Assembly (NCBI RefSeq): GCF_000784735.1
Contig: NZ_JSYG01000024.1
Span: 1 to 64,000, forward strand
Source of the DNA: Dickeya undicola
GTDB lineage: Bacteria > Pseudomonadota > Gammaproteobacteria > Enterobacterales > Enterobacteriaceae
DNA length: 64,000 nucleotides
Direction: 5' to 3'
In this document: positions 20,365-29,520 of the stretch, piece by piece
Layout: the number at the start of each line of letters is the position of its first letter
How positions within the stretch are numbered: position 1 is the stretch's first letter
Translations under genes and position numbers: made by a program
Notes under the pieces: model-generated
Database searches by the model: none
Seen by the model: only the letters and a program-made list of their open reading frames with translations
Told to the model about the DNA's origin: nothing

Positions 20365-20950
20365 CCTGCTCCACCAGCTCCGGCTTTTTGCTTCTCAGCG
20401 TCAGTCTGCTCAACTGCATCGTCTGTTTTATCTCCCGGTAACCCAGCTCGATTTCCCAGCGATGGCTGTACAGGTCGGCCATCTCCCCGCCGGGATAACG
20501 CATCGCATCCGTCATCGACGTCAGCAGATAAAACACTTTTCCTTTTCGCGTGACCGTCAGCAACCGCGCCGTCATGCTATCGCCCAGCTCCGGCCATTTT
20601 TTCCGTGCCTGCAGGCTGGTTTTCAACGTGACCAGATGGTCGCCCTTGCCCAGCTTTCTGACCACGTCGTACTGCGCGCCCTTTTTCAGGGGGATCATCC
20701 AGTGCCGATGCTCTCCCGCCTGATGCCAGGCGTTCAGCAGACCCAGCGAGTAATAGCCTTTATCGAACAGCGTCAGCGTGTTGTCGCCGGTCTGTGCTAT
20801 CAGGTGTTCTGCCAGCGTGTATTCACTCTCTTTCATCGTGCCGAAAGCCGCCGCGGTTAACAGATGGCTGGTCAGCTCCATCTGACAGACCATTTTGACC
20901 TGCGGGTAGAGCCCGGGTTGCCCGGCATAGGTCTGGCGCGGGCATAGAAT
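20365..20950 (-). mobile_element. IS4-family element, 5'-truncated part
   Basis: The minus-strand frame reads [20 protein letters not shown] to [10 protein letters not shown], with the IS4 YREK-type region at [17 protein letters not shown], and is then interrupted by the IS3 element. The first half of the transposase is missing. Upstream of about 20950 the frame no longer looks like transposase, so the left boundary is approximate. The element is dead. It lies just before yohJ and may have replaced that gene's native upstream region. Confidence 0.8.
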
Positions 20951-21073
20951 GTCCGTCAGTCGATAAATATCGTCCTGATTTGATAATAAGCGCCACGGCC
21001 AGGCGCGCGATAATTCCCCTCGTTATCCCTCCACTTTTATTTGTGGCAACCCTTATCCGTGGCAAATGCGTTC

Positions 21074-21490
21074 ATGAATACCTTTATGACCCGCTTCTGG
21101 CATCAGGCCAGGGCATTTTTACTGATTTATGCCTGTTTATACCTCGGTATCGGCCTGTCTGCCCTGCTGCCTATCACTTTGCCGGGCAGCATCATCGGTA
21201 TGCTGATCCTGTTTCTGTTGTTGTCATTGCAGATTATTCCGGCGCAGTGGGTCAAACCGGGGTGCCATGTGTTGATCCGCTACATGGCGCTGCTGTTCGT
21301 GCCGATTGGCGTCGGCGTGATGCAGTATTTCGACTTGCTGCGCGCCCAGTTTGCGCCGGTCATCATTTCCTGTGCGGTCAGTACGCTGGTGGTGCTGATC
21401 ACCGTGAGCAGTTGCTCGCATCTTATTCACGGGCGTAAATCGGCCCACCATCCAACCGACGAGAAGAAAGGAGCCGACCATGTGGCCTGA
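21074..21490 (+). CDS. yohJ: CidA/LrgA-family membrane protein YohJ
   Basis: The 138-residue protein has four hydrophobic segments. [20 protein letters not shown] and [19 protein letters not shown], followed by [20 protein letters not shown], match E. coli YohJ closely. LrgA/CidA proteins are holin-like and, with the B partner, affect murein hydrolase activity or overflow-metabolite export. The start is uncertain: no good ribosome site precedes the ATGs at 21074 or 21086, possibly because the IS4 remnant sits directly upstream. It overlaps yohK by 11 nt. Confidence 0.9.
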   Translation: MNTFMTRFWHQARAFLLIYACLYLGIGLSALLPITLPGSIIGMLILFLLLSLQIIPAQWVKPGCHVLIRYMALLFVPIGVGVMQYFDLLRAQFAPVIISCAVSTLVVLITVSSCSHLIHGRKSAHHPTDEKKGADHVA

Positions 21491-22175
21491 TATCCTGTGG
21501 TCGTTGCCACTGACGTTGCTGGTGTTTTTTCTGGCACGCCGCCTGGCTATACGCCTGAATACGCCGCTGTTAAACCCGTTGCTGGTTTCTATGGTGGTAC
21601 TGATTGCGTTTCTGCTGCTCAGTCACATCCCCTATGTGCGTTATTTTCAGGGCAGCTCGGCGCTCAACAGTCTTCTGCAACCGGCGGTGGTAGCACTGGC
21701 GTTCCCGCTGTACGAGCAACTGCATCAGATCCGGATGCGCTGGAAGTCGATCATTACCGTTTGCTTTCTCGGCAGTGTCGTGGCGATGGTCACCGGCACC
21801 TGGATTGCGCTGCGGTTAGGGGCAACGCCCGCGATTGCCGCGTCGATCCTGCCAAAATCAGTCACCACGCCGATCGCCATGGCGGTGGGCGGCAGCATTG
21901 GCGGCATTCCGGCTGTCAGTGCGGTGTGTGTGATCTTTGTCGGTATCCTCGGCGCGGTGTTCGGGCATACGCTGCTAAACGTCATGCGGATTCACACCAA
22001 AGCATCACGCGGGCTGGCGATGGGCACCGCCTCGCACGCGCTCGGCACCGCCCGCTGCGCAGAGCTGGATTATGAAGAAGGCGCGTTCAGTTCGCTGGCG
22101 CTGGTGATCTGCGGCATTATCACCTCGCTCATGGCACCGTTGTTGTTCCCGATGATGATGGCGTTGGCACACTAG
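21480..22175 (+). CDS. yohK: CidB/LrgB-family membrane protein YohK
   Basis: The 231-residue polytopic protein ends in the LrgB core: [33 protein letters not shown], and [17 protein letters not shown]. It pairs with YohJ, whose gene it overlaps by 11 nt with AAGGAG upstream inside yohJ, so the two are translated together. LrgB-type proteins are linked to cell-envelope permeability and pyruvate uptake in other species; the specific role here is not known. Confidence 0.92.
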   Translation: MWPDILWSLPLTLLVFFLARRLAIRLNTPLLNPLLVSMVVLIAFLLLSHIPYVRYFQGSSALNSLLQPAVVALAFPLYEQLHQIRMRWKSIITVCFLGSVVAMVTGTWIALRLGATPAIAASILPKSVTTPIAMAVGGSIGGIPAVSAVCVIFVGILGAVFGHTLLNVMRIHTKASRGLAMGTASHALGTARCAELDYEEGAFSSLALVICGIITSLMAPLLFPMMMALAH

Positions 22176-22292
22176 ATTCGGCTGTAGACAAACAGCCAAT
22201 TGTCTTACGAACGATGAATTTTGTACGATAAGTGAATGGTTTCGTGCGTGATAAATGATGGTGTATCTCTGCCATTCTACCGCACGCACGAC

Positions 22293-22482
22293 AAGGAGAG
22301 GTTCAAAACGCCACCTCTCCTTGACCACTGGCTTGAGGGCTAAACTGTGCCGCTTCGCGGTCCCTTCGGCGTTCGCCTTCGCTGTTCGGGCCGCCCGTGA
22401 CGCGCTCCCGACGCGACACGAGCTTTCGCGGCATCCATGCCGCTCACCCGGCGAAGTCGTCCACCTCAGCACAGTTTTAACG
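22293..22482. repeat. Structured intergenic element after yohK
   Basis: It has a 9-bp hairpin AAGGAGAGG/CCTCTCCTT (22293-22322). A long stem-ended block follows, with outer arms TAAACTGTGC (22341-22350) and GCACAGTTTTA (22469-22479), enclosing many short pairs such as CCGCTTCGCGG. It lies between the convergent ends of yohK and the AraC gene. It looks like a dispersed repeat of the genus but cannot be confirmed within one window. Confidence 0.5.
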
Positions 22483-22548
22483 CCGGAACCCCCTTTGTCT
22501 TGTACTTATCGGGGTCGCCAGCAGTCTGACCGCAGGCAAAAAATGGTA

Positions 22549-23346
22549 TTAATAACGCGTCGGTGGTACGCCGAACATTTGACGGAAGGCGAAGGTAAAC
22601 GAGGCGGTGCTGGCATACCCCAGATCCAGCGCCACCTGCGTCACGCTACGGTTGTTCTTTAGCATCACCACCGACTCCAGCAGCCGCATCCGTTTTTTCC
22701 ACTCGCTGAACGCCACCCCGGTTTCCTTTTTAAAGCGACGTGAAAAGGTGCGTACCGACATGCCGGTACGCGCGGCCCATTCCTCAATACCATGCAGCGC
22801 ATCCGGTGTCTGCTGAATAGCACGGCATACCCGCATCAAGGTGGTGGAAGCGGGCCACGACAGCGAAAAGCCAGCATCCGGCAACTGTCGCAACAGCGTG
22901 GTCAGCACCCGGACCAGTTGGGCGTCATCGCCATCGTAATCGTACTGCTCCGGCACATGCCCGGTGGCGTAGTGGATAAACTCACGGATGAAATCGCTCA
23001 CCAGCACCACCTTACTGCCGCTGTGGTCGATAGCCACGTAATCCGGCTCGATATACAGGCTTTCCAGCAGGACATCGCTGGTCGCCAGAATGCGATGCGG
23101 TACATGCGCCGGGATCCACACGCCGTACAACACCGGCACAATCAGTGTTTTGCCTTCAATCTCCACCCGCATTCCGCCTTCCCGTGCATAGAGAAATTCG
23201 ACAAACGGGTGTTGATGCTGCGCCACTTCCGTCTCCTTCGCCAGCGGGTAGGTGCGAAAGTAGACCGGGCGCGGCAGCGTCAGCAACACCGGCGCAGGTT
23301 GCCCAGCCACTGGCAGACGAGGGGAAGAAACAAACGAACGCGACAT
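22549..23346 (-). CDS. AraC-family regulator with cupin domain (NimR-like)
   Basis: The 265-residue protein has an N-terminal cupin (about residues 25-95, with HQHPFVEFLYAREG and WIPAHVPH) and a C-terminal AraC double HTH (about 170-262, with RTGMSVRTFSRRFKKETG and LGYASTASFTFAFRQMFGVPP). The layout is that of NimR/RipA-type regulators. It is divergent from lutABC, with 213 bp between the starts, so it may control that operon; it may equally control a gene elsewhere. It converges on yohK. Confidence 0.82.
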   Translation of the reverse strand: MSRSFVSSPRLPVAGQPAPVLLTLPRPVYFRTYPLAKETEVAQHQHPFVEFLYAREGGMRVEIEGKTLIVPVLYGVWIPAHVPHRILATSDVLLESLYIEPDYVAIDHSGSKVVLVSDFIREFIHYATGHVPEQYDYDGDDAQLVRVLTTLLRQLPDAGFSLSWPASTTLMRVCRAIQQTPDALHGIEEWAARTGMSVRTFSRRFKKETGVAFSEWKKRMRLLESVVMLKNNRSVTQVALDLGYASTASFTFAFRQMFGVPPTRY

Positions 23347-23559
23347 GACAGGCTGGCCTCTATTCGATGCAGTTTGTCTCGATAGGGTAGCGCAGGTCAG
23401 CCTGGCTTACCCGATAATTTGGATGCCATACCTGTACTCACTTTTACCACTGCTGGCGGCGTCTGATTCTGCTGCGACCGGCGTTTTACAGCCGAAGCCT
23501 GTGATCGTTTTACTTTAACCGATGCGTAGTTAACCCATAAGACTGGAAGCTAAAACAAC

Positions 23560-24279
23560 ATGAATGTGAATTTCTTTGTCACCTGCATAGGCGATGCGCT
23601 CAAATCGCGTATGGCCCGTGACAGCGTGCTACTGCTGGAACAGCTCGGCTGTCGCGTTCACTTTCCCGAGCGGCAAGGCTGCTGCGGGCAGCCTGCCATC
23701 AACAGCGGGTATATCCGCGACGCGCTGCCGGGCATGAAAACGCTGATCGCCACACTGGAAGCGAACGATGACCCGATTATTTCGCCCGCCGGGTCCTGCA
23801 CCAACGCCATCCGCCATTATGCCGACTGGCTGGCTGAAGAGCCGGAGTGGGCCCGCCGCGCCGAACGGGTCGCCAGCCGGATGGTTGACCTCACCTCATT
23901 TATCGTCAACCAACTCGGGGTGACCGATGTCGGTGCCCGTCTGCCGGGCAAGGCGGTCTATCACCCCTCCTGTAGCCTATTTCGCAAACTGGGTGTGCGC
24001 GAAGAACCGCTCACCTTGCTACGTCAGGTACGCGACCTGGAACTGCTGCCGCTTCATGGTCAGGAAACCTGCTGCGGCTTTGGTGGCACCTTTTCCGTCA
24101 AAATGGCGGAGATCTCCGGTGAAATGGTGAAAGAAAAGGTGGCGCACATCATGGAAGCCAAACCGGATTACCTGATCGGTGCCGATGTCAGTTGCCTTAT
24201 CAACATCGGTGGACGGCTACAGCGTGAAGGGCACGCCGTTCAGGTATTGCATATCGCCGAAGTGCTGATGAGCCGTTAA
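23560..24279 (+). CDS. lutA: Lactate utilization protein LutA (YkgE)
   Basis: The 239-residue protein has two CCG-type iron-sulfur/haem-disulfide-like motifs: QGCCGQPAINSGY with YHPSCSLFRKLG, and ETCCGFGGTFSVK. This is the LutA/YkgE/GlpC-like cysteine-rich domain pair. With LutB and LutC it forms the iron-sulfur L-lactate oxidation complex that feeds electrons to the respiratory chain. It starts the lutABC operon; lutB follows after 9 nt. Confidence 0.93.
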   Translation: MNVNFFVTCIGDALKSRMARDSVLLLEQLGCRVHFPERQGCCGQPAINSGYIRDALPGMKTLIATLEANDDPIISPAGSCTNAIRHYADWLAEEPEWARRAERVASRMVDLTSFIVNQLGVTDVGARLPGKAVYHPSCSLFRKLGVREEPLTLLRQVRDLELLPLHGQETCCGFGGTFSVKMAEISGEMVKEKVAHIMEAKPDYLIGADVSCLINIGGRLQREGHAVQVLHIAEVLMSR

Positions 24280-24288
24280 GGAGACGCC

Positions 24289-25716
24289 ATGTACCTCAAA
24301 ACCAGCAACCTGCCTTTTCGTGAGCGTATCCGTCAACAGATCGACGACCCGATCATGCGCCAGGCGGTCGTCAATGCGCAGGAACGCATCGGTGCCAACC
24401 GCCAGAAAATGGTCGATGAATTGGGCCAGTGGGATGTCTGGCGCACGCGGGCAGCACAGATTCGCGCCCACGTGCTCGATAATCTCGATGCCTACCTGTA
24501 TCAGTTGTCGGAACAGGTGACCGCCAACGGCGGCAAGGTGTTTTTCGCCGCCACGCGTGAAGACGCCACCCGCTATATCCTACAGGTGGCACAAGCCAGA
24601 CAGGCTCGCAAAGTGGTGAAATCCAAGTCCATGGTGACCGAAGAGATCGGCATGAATGCCGTGCTACAAGGTGCTGGCATAGACGTGGTGGAAACCGATT
24701 TGGGCGAGTACATCCTGCAACTGGACGAAGACGCGCCCTCCCACGTGGTGGTGCCCGCCATCCACAAGGATCGCCATCAAATCCAACGTGTGCTGCAACA
24801 GCGGCTGGGTTACGACGGCCCGGAAACGCCGGAAGCGATGACACGCTTTATTCGCCAGAAAATCCGCGAAGACTTCCTCAGCGCCGAGGTCGGGGTTACC
24901 GGCTGCAACTTTGCAGTTGCAGAAACTGGCACCGTCAGTCTGGTGAGCAACGAAGGCAACGCCCGGCTATGCACCACCCTTCCCCGCACTCATATCGCCG
25001 TCATGGGGATGGAACGCATTGTGCCCACCTTTGACGAGCTGGACGTGATCCTCACCATGCTGGCACGTAGCGCGGTCGGTGCCCGGCTCACCGGCTACAA
25101 TACCTGGCTGACCGGCCCCAAAGGCCGCGGCGACGTTGACGGCCCGGATGAATTCCATCTGGTGATCGTCGACAACGGCCGCTCACAGGTACTGGGCTCA
25201 CCGTTCCACGACATTCTGCGTTGCATCCGTTGCGGTGCCTGCATCAATACCTGTCCCGCCTACCGCCATATCGGTGGCCACGGCTACGGCTCTATCTACC
25301 CCGGTCCGGTCGGCGCGGTGCTGTCGCCCTTGCTGGGCGGCTATGAGGATTTCAAACACCTGCCTTACGCCTGCTCGCTGTGCACCGCCTGCGACGACGT
25401 GTGCCCGGTACGTATTCCTCTGTCCTCGCTGATTCTGCAACACCGGCGCGTACTGGCGGAACAGGGCATGACACCCGCCGCCGAACGTCACACCGTGCAG
25501 TTGTTCAACTACGCCAACCGCCATCCGGGGATGTGGAAAGTCGGCATGATCGCGGGCGCACACGCCGCGCGCTGGCTTATTCGCAACGGCAAGATGCCGT
25601 TTAACATTGGTGCCATCAGCGAGTGGACCGCCGCCCGCGACCTGCCGAACGCCGACGGCCAAAGCTTCCGCAGTTGGTTCAAACAGCATCAGCGCCAGAC
25701 CAAGGAGAAACGTTAA
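24289..25716 (+). CDS. lutB: Iron-sulfur oxidoreductase subunit LutB (YkgF)
   Basis: The 475-residue protein has an N-terminal LUD domain (including VGVTGCNFAVAETGTVSLVS). Two 4Fe-4S clusters follow, CIRCGACINTCPAYRHIGG and CSLCTACDDVCPVRIP, and then the DUF3390-like tail. It is the electron-transfer core of the lactate oxidation complex. The ribosome site AAGGAG is strong and well placed before the ATG. The stop and the next start overlap as TAATG. Confidence 0.94.
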   Translation: MYLKTSNLPFRERIRQQIDDPIMRQAVVNAQERIGANRQKMVDELGQWDVWRTRAAQIRAHVLDNLDAYLYQLSEQVTANGGKVFFAATREDATRYILQVAQARQARKVVKSKSMVTEEIGMNAVLQGAGIDVVETDLGEYILQLDEDAPSHVVVPAIHKDRHQIQRVLQQRLGYDGPETPEAMTRFIRQKIREDFLSAEVGVTGCNFAVAETGTVSLVSNEGNARLCTTLPRTHIAVMGMERIVPTFDELDVILTMLARSAVGARLTGYNTWLTGPKGRGDVDGPDEFHLVIVDNGRSQVLGSPFHDILRCIRCGACINTCPAYRHIGGHGYGSIYPGPVGAVLSPLLGGYEDFKHLPYACSLCTACDDVCPVRIPLSSLILQHRRVLAEQGMTPAAERHTVQLFNYANRHPGMWKVGMIAGAHAARWLIRNGKMPFNIGAISEWTAARDLPNADGQSFRSWFKQHQRQTKEKR

Positions 25717-26411
25717 TGGAAAACCGCGACGCCTTTCTATCTACCCTGGCCCGTCGGCTCGGCCGCGAGCCACGCCACACGCCACCGCCCCTGCCCCCGC
25801 TGGACAACGACCCGGCCCGCACCCGCCTGACCGAGCTGACACCACAGCAACGCTGTGATGCCTTTATCGACTACGCCAGCAACGTGATGCAGGTGCACTG
25901 TGAAGTCACCTCACCAGCCGAAGTGGCGCAGGCCGCCATCCGGCTGTGCCAGCGTTATGGCGGTGCGCCGGTGCTGGTCAGCGGCGATGCGCGACTGGTG
26001 GAGCTGGGTGTCACCGACCACCTGCGGCAGTTGTACCAGGCCCCTTGTTGGGACCCAACCGGCGGCGAGGAAAATGTACGACTGGCGACTCAGGCCCGCA
26101 TCGGGGTGGTGTACGCCGAGTACGGGCTGACCGAATCCGGCGGCGTAGTGTTATTCTCCACACCGCAACAAGGGCGCGCCATCAGCCTGCTGCCGGAGTC
26201 CACGCTGTTTATTGTACGCAAAAGCTGCCTGCTGCCACGCGTGGCGCAACTGGCGCAGCACCTGCGCCAGCGGGTTCAACAGGGCGAACCGCTGCCGTCG
26301 TGCATCAACCTGATCGCCGGGCCTAGCTCTACTGCCGATATCGAGCTGATTAAAGTGGTGGGGGTACACGGGCCGCTGAATGCCGCGTACCTGATTATTG
26401 AGGATTGCTGA
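25716..26411 (+). CDS. lutC: Lactate utilization protein LutC (YkgG)
   Basis: The 231-residue protein belongs to the LUD family, with the conserved GLTESGGVVLFS segment and the C-terminal NLIAGPSSTADIELIKVVGV, then HGP. The start at 25716 is preferred over in-frame upstream codons because it overlaps the lutB stop by one base and has AAGGAG 9 nt upstream. It is the third subunit of the L-lactate oxidation system and ends the operon. Confidence 0.93.
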   Translation: MENRDAFLSTLARRLGREPRHTPPPLPPLDNDPARTRLTELTPQQRCDAFIDYASNVMQVHCEVTSPAEVAQAAIRLCQRYGGAPVLVSGDARLVELGVTDHLRQLYQAPCWDPTGGEENVRLATQARIGVVYAEYGLTESGGVVLFSTPQQGRAISLLPESTLFIVRKSCLLPRVAQLAQHLRQRVQQGEPLPSCINLIAGPSSTADIELIKVVGVHGPLNAAYLIIEDC

Positions 26412-26474
26412 TAGCCGTACCGCCTGCCTGATCGTGAAGGCATACCAGGTTGGCGGAATGAGCCGCAAGTTGAT

Positions 26475-26494
26475 GCCCCCTCTGACGAGGGGGC
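26475..26494. terminator. Hairpin between lutC and the ABC-F gene
   Basis: GCCCCCTC pairs with GAGGGGGC around TGAC, between two convergent genes. It is GC-rich with no clear T-run, so it may serve as a bidirectional terminator or RNA-end stabiliser. Confidence 0.5.
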
Positions 26495-26504
26495 TAGGGT
26501 TGAC

Positions 26505-28232
26505 TTACTCCAGTCCCAACAGCGCGTTAAGACGGTCGATCCGCTCACGCCACTGCGCCTGCAACGCCGGTTTCTGGTGTTTTGCCTTACGCGCCAGATC
26601 CTCGGCCAGCCGGTTTTCCAGCTCAACCAGTTGTGCCAGCAGCACGTCTGCTTCATCGACCTGATCCGGTTCTGCCACCAACGGCTGCACCGGATGTACC
26701 GCCGCGTCGCCATCGGGTTGCGCCCCCAGACGCTGATAGACCTGATCCAGGTCGTGCCACTCGCTCAACTCACCCTGCTCAACCAGCCAGAAGCGGTTGC
26801 AACTCTGGCTAATCAGCGCCCGGTCGTGCGTCACCAGCAACACGCCGCCGCCAAAGGTTTGCAACGTGTCGGCCAACGCTTCTTTGCCTTCCATGTCCAG
26901 ATGGTTGGTCGGTTCGTCCAGCATCAGCAATCCGTAGCGCGCCAGCGACAGCCCGACAAACAACAGCCTGGCACGCTCGCCGCCACTCAGGGTGGCGACC
27001 GTCTGCTGATGGCGCGACCACGGGAAACCGGCGCTAATCAGCGCCATCTTGCGGTCCTGCGCCAGCGGAGCGAACGGCGTCAGTGCATCAAACAACGTAT
27101 CGTCGTCACGCAGTTGATGCAGCGTCTGGTCGTAATACCCCAGCCGAACGCGCGGGTGCAGGCGAATTGCCTCGTCCGTCGTCGGCTGCTGGTACTGCTG
27201 CCACAGCAGACGCAGCAACGATGACTTGCCACAGCCGTTGCGGCCGATAATCGCCACCCGGTCGCCGCTTTTCACCCGCTGCAACGGCAGGGTGAATAAC
27301 GGCGGGCAGGTCGGTGCCGGACATACCGACAGCGCCGACATCTCCAGCAATCGATCAGCCGCCAGCGCTTCACCGTGCAGCGCCAGCCGCCACTGACTGC
27401 CTGCGGTCAGCTCGGTTTGCTCGTCCTTCAGCCGTTCAATGTGCTTTTCCATCTGCTTGGCTTTACGCGCCAGATCTTCGTTATCGTAGACCTTGCCCCA
27501 AATAGCCAACCGTTTGGCGCTGGCGGTAACGCGGTCGATTTCCTTTTGTTCCGCTTTGTGGCGCAACGCATCACTGTGGTCACGCGCCACCAGCGCAGCA
27601 CGGGCAGCGCTACAGGGCAGTGCAAAGTAATGCAGCTGCCGGTCGCGCAGGATATAACTGCCGTTGGTGACGTTATCCAGCAGTTGGCTGTCGTGGGAAA
27701 CCAGCACAAAGCTGCCGCTCCAATGTTGCAGGAACTGCTCCAGCCACAATAGCGTCGGTAAGTCCAGATGGTTGCTCGGCTCGTCCAGCAATAGCAGGTC
27801 CGGCGAGGTGATCAATGCCCGCGCCAGCAGCAGTCGGGTATGCTGCCCACCACTCAACGTGCCGGAAGAAAGCAGCCAGTCCCGTTCGCTGAATCCCATC
27901 TCCGCCAGCAACGCCTCCGCCCGCCAGCGCTCGCTGGCACGTTCAGGCTCAGGTAAGCGAGCCAGCACCGCTTCCAGCATCGTCAACGAATGCAGCGCCG
28001 GTGGCAGATGTTGCTCAACACGCGCCAGCAGGCAGTGATGGGCTTGCGTCACGCTACCGCGAGTTGGCGTCAACGTGCCGTCCAGCAGTTTTAGCAGCGT
28101 GCTTTTGCCGCAGCCGTTATGGCCAATAAGACCGAGACGGTCACCTTGGTTCAGGGTAAAAGAAACGTTGTCCAGCAGAAGGCCGAAGGGTGTATCCACG
28201 CTCAGGGCGTGTACTGTCAGTAAAGTGCTCAT
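26505..28232 (-). CDS. ABC-F family ATPase
   Basis: The 575-residue protein has two ABC domains and no membrane segments. Walker A is GHNGCGKST and GRNGCGKSS; the signatures are LSGGQHTRL and LSGGERARL; the Walker B/D-loops are LLLDEPSNHLDL and LMLDEPTNHLDM. The interdomain linker (about 215-270, rich in K/E/R) is the ABC-F feature that reaches into the ribosome. Some members rescue antibiotic-stalled ribosomes. It is not an obvious EttA, Uup, YbiT or YheS. Its own ribosome site is weak (GAG only), while a small upstream ORF has a strong one, which suggests leader control. Confidence 0.88.
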   Translation of the reverse strand: MSTLLTVHALSVDTPFGLLLDNVSFTLNQGDRLGLIGHNGCGKSTLLKLLDGTLTPTRGSVTQAHHCLLARVEQHLPPALHSLTMLEAVLARLPEPERASERWRAEALLAEMGFSERDWLLSSGTLSGGQHTRLLLARALITSPDLLLLDEPSNHLDLPTLLWLEQFLQHWSGSFVLVSHDSQLLDNVTNGSYILRDRQLHYFALPCSAARAALVARDHSDALRHKAEQKEIDRVTASAKRLAIWGKVYDNEDLARKAKQMEKHIERLKDEQTELTAGSQWRLALHGEALAADRLLEMSALSVCPAPTCPPLFTLPLQRVKSGDRVAIIGRNGCGKSSLLRLLWQQYQQPTTDEAIRLHPRVRLGYYDQTLHQLRDDDTLFDALTPFAPLAQDRKMALISAGFPWSRHQQTVATLSGGERARLLFVGLSLARYGLLMLDEPTNHLDMEGKEALADTLQTFGGGVLLVTHDRALISQSCNRFWLVEQGELSEWHDLDQVYQRLGAQPDGDAAVHPVQPLVAEPDQVDEADVLLAQLVELENRLAEDLARKAKHQKPALQAQWRERIDRLNALLGLE

Positions 28233-28250
28233 TGCTTACTCAAGAGTTAT

Positions 28251-28266
28251 AGGCATAAAAATGCCT
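28251..28266 (-). promoter_or_regulatory. Small hairpin just upstream of the ABC-F start
   Basis: AGGCAT pairs with ATGCCT around TTTT (minus strand), ending 18 nt before the ATG. It could fold next to the ribosome site and take part in leader control together with the upstream small ORF. Confidence 0.4.
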
Positions 28267-28341
28267 CGTCAACACATCGCTGACGATAACCCGGTAAGCC
28301 CGAGGGAAGGAGAAATGCGGTTTGCTTCGCTCAAGCCACCG

Positions 28342-28425
28342 TTATCGCAGCACGATATCGATAACGCTTGAGCAGCGGCGATCGCCAAAAGGATGTGAAG
28401 TGTTAAACATTTCACAGCGCAGCAT
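28342..28425 (-). CDS. Putative 27-residue leader peptide of the ABC-F gene
   Basis: The ORF starts with ATG at 28425 and ends in TAA at 28342. The peptide begins MLRCEMFNTSHPFGDRRC and ends DIVLR. AAGGAGG lies 6 nt before the ATG, the strongest ribosome site in the area and much better than that of the ABC-F gene 109 nt further on. The last codons overlap an inverted repeat, CGTTATCG/CGATAACG (28340-28366). The arrangement fits translation-dependent attenuation as known for other ABC-F genes. Coding and function are inferred from sequence only. Confidence 0.55.
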   Translation of the reverse strand: MLRCEMFNTSHPFGDRRCSSVIDIVLR

Positions 28426-28522
28426 GAGGGTCCTCCTTATTGTTATCCGTAGGTGAGTCGATGACCGGATTGTAGCGGCAACGGGCGGGCTTCGCCACCC
28501 GTCAGACGCCGTTTCCGGCGCG

Positions 28523-29287
28523 TTATTTCGTTACCAGCATCACCAACGCCACGCCCACCAGCACCAGACAGAACGCCAGCCGTAACACTGCCACCGGCAA
28601 TTTATGCGCCAGCGCCACCCCCCACGACACGCTCAGAATGCCGCCTACCGCCAGCGGGATGCCGGTCGCCCAATCGACATTACCAGCCTGGGTGTAAGAC
28701 ACCAGAGCCGCCAGCGCGCCGGGCACTACCAGCGCCAGCGCGATGCCTTGCGCCTGGGTTTGGGTGAATCCGAACAGTGTCACTAACGCGGGCACCACCA
28801 CCAGCCCACCGCCAACGGTAAAAATGCCGGACATAAAACCGCTCGCCACACCGAGCACCGGCAGATAGCGGTGAGACAGTACCGAGGTCGGCGTGCGGCT
28901 GCGCTGGCTGTTGATCCACTGCCAGATGTAATACGTCGCCAACACCAGCAGGAAAATGGCGAACGCCTTTTGCAAATTATCAACCTGAATGGCCGAGGCG
29001 ATATGCGCGGCGAGATAAGCCGACACCGTAGCGAAAGCGCACAACATCAGCGTCATACGGGTGTCGATCTTATTGCGCTGCCGATAGCGCAGAAAACCGA
29101 TCAGCACGTTCGGGGTAATCATGATCAGCGCTGTTCCCTGCGCCAGGTGCTGGTTCATGCCAAACAGCATCCCCAGCACCGGAATGGCGATCAGCCCGCC
29201 GCCAATTCCCAGCATCCCGCCGCACACCCCAAGCCCCATCCCCAGAATCAAACACAACACCACATGAGTCATCAGCAAACTGGTCAT
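28523..29287 (-). CDS. TauE/SafE (TSUP) family sulfite/anion exporter
   Basis: The 254-residue membrane protein has about eight hydrophobic segments and the two internal-repeat glycine motifs GGMLGIGGGLIAIPVLG and GIFTVGGGLVVVPAL. The family exports or imports small organic or sulfur anions (sulfite, sulfoacetate, and others), so the substrate is not known. It is a single gene, read in the same direction as the ABC-F gene but separated from it by the leader region. Confidence 0.87.
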   Translation of the reverse strand: MTSLLMTHVVLCLILGMGLGVCGGMLGIGGGLIAIPVLGMLFGMNQHLAQGTALIMITPNVLIGFLRYRQRNKIDTRMTLMLCAFATVSAYLAAHIASAIQVDNLQKAFAIFLLVLATYYIWQWINSQRSRTPTSVLSHRYLPVLGVASGFMSGIFTVGGGLVVVPALVTLFGFTQTQAQGIALALVVPGALAALVSYTQAGNVDWATGIPLAVGGILSVSWGVALAHKLPVAVLRLAFCLVLVGVALVMLVTK

Positions 29288-29355
29288 AAATAACCACTAC
29301 ATCCTGTTACATCGTTTTTAGAAATCATGAATTGAATAAAACGCGTCTTCTATGA

Positions 29356-29440
29356 TCAAACCACGTCATGACGGAGATATTCCGCAATTTCGATCAGATT
29401 CAGGTCAGGGTCGCGTAGATAAACCGTTCGAATAGGATGA
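29356..29440 (-). pseudogene. VOC/glyoxalase-family C-terminal remnant
   Basis: The minus-strand frame reads HPIRTVYLRDPDLNLIEIAE then YLRHDVV and a stop at 29356. IRTVYLRDPDxNLIE is the metal-binding C-terminal strand of vicinal-oxygen-chelate proteins. Upstream, the frame loses similarity within about 20 residues. Only the tail of the gene remains. Confidence 0.7.
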
Positions 29441-29487
29441 CATCCTAGGCGCAGACGGCCCTTTTGATAATTCCTCAATCGTCAATC

Positions 29488-29510
29488 ACCCTTTCCTGAC
29501 AGGAAAGGGT
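29488..29510. repeat. Perfect 11-bp palindrome at a deletion scar
   Basis: ACCCTTTCCTG, a single A, and its exact reverse complement. It lies at the junction between the truncated VOC gene and the truncated LysR gene. Confidence 0.6.
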
Positions 29511-29520
29511 CGCCGACAAT

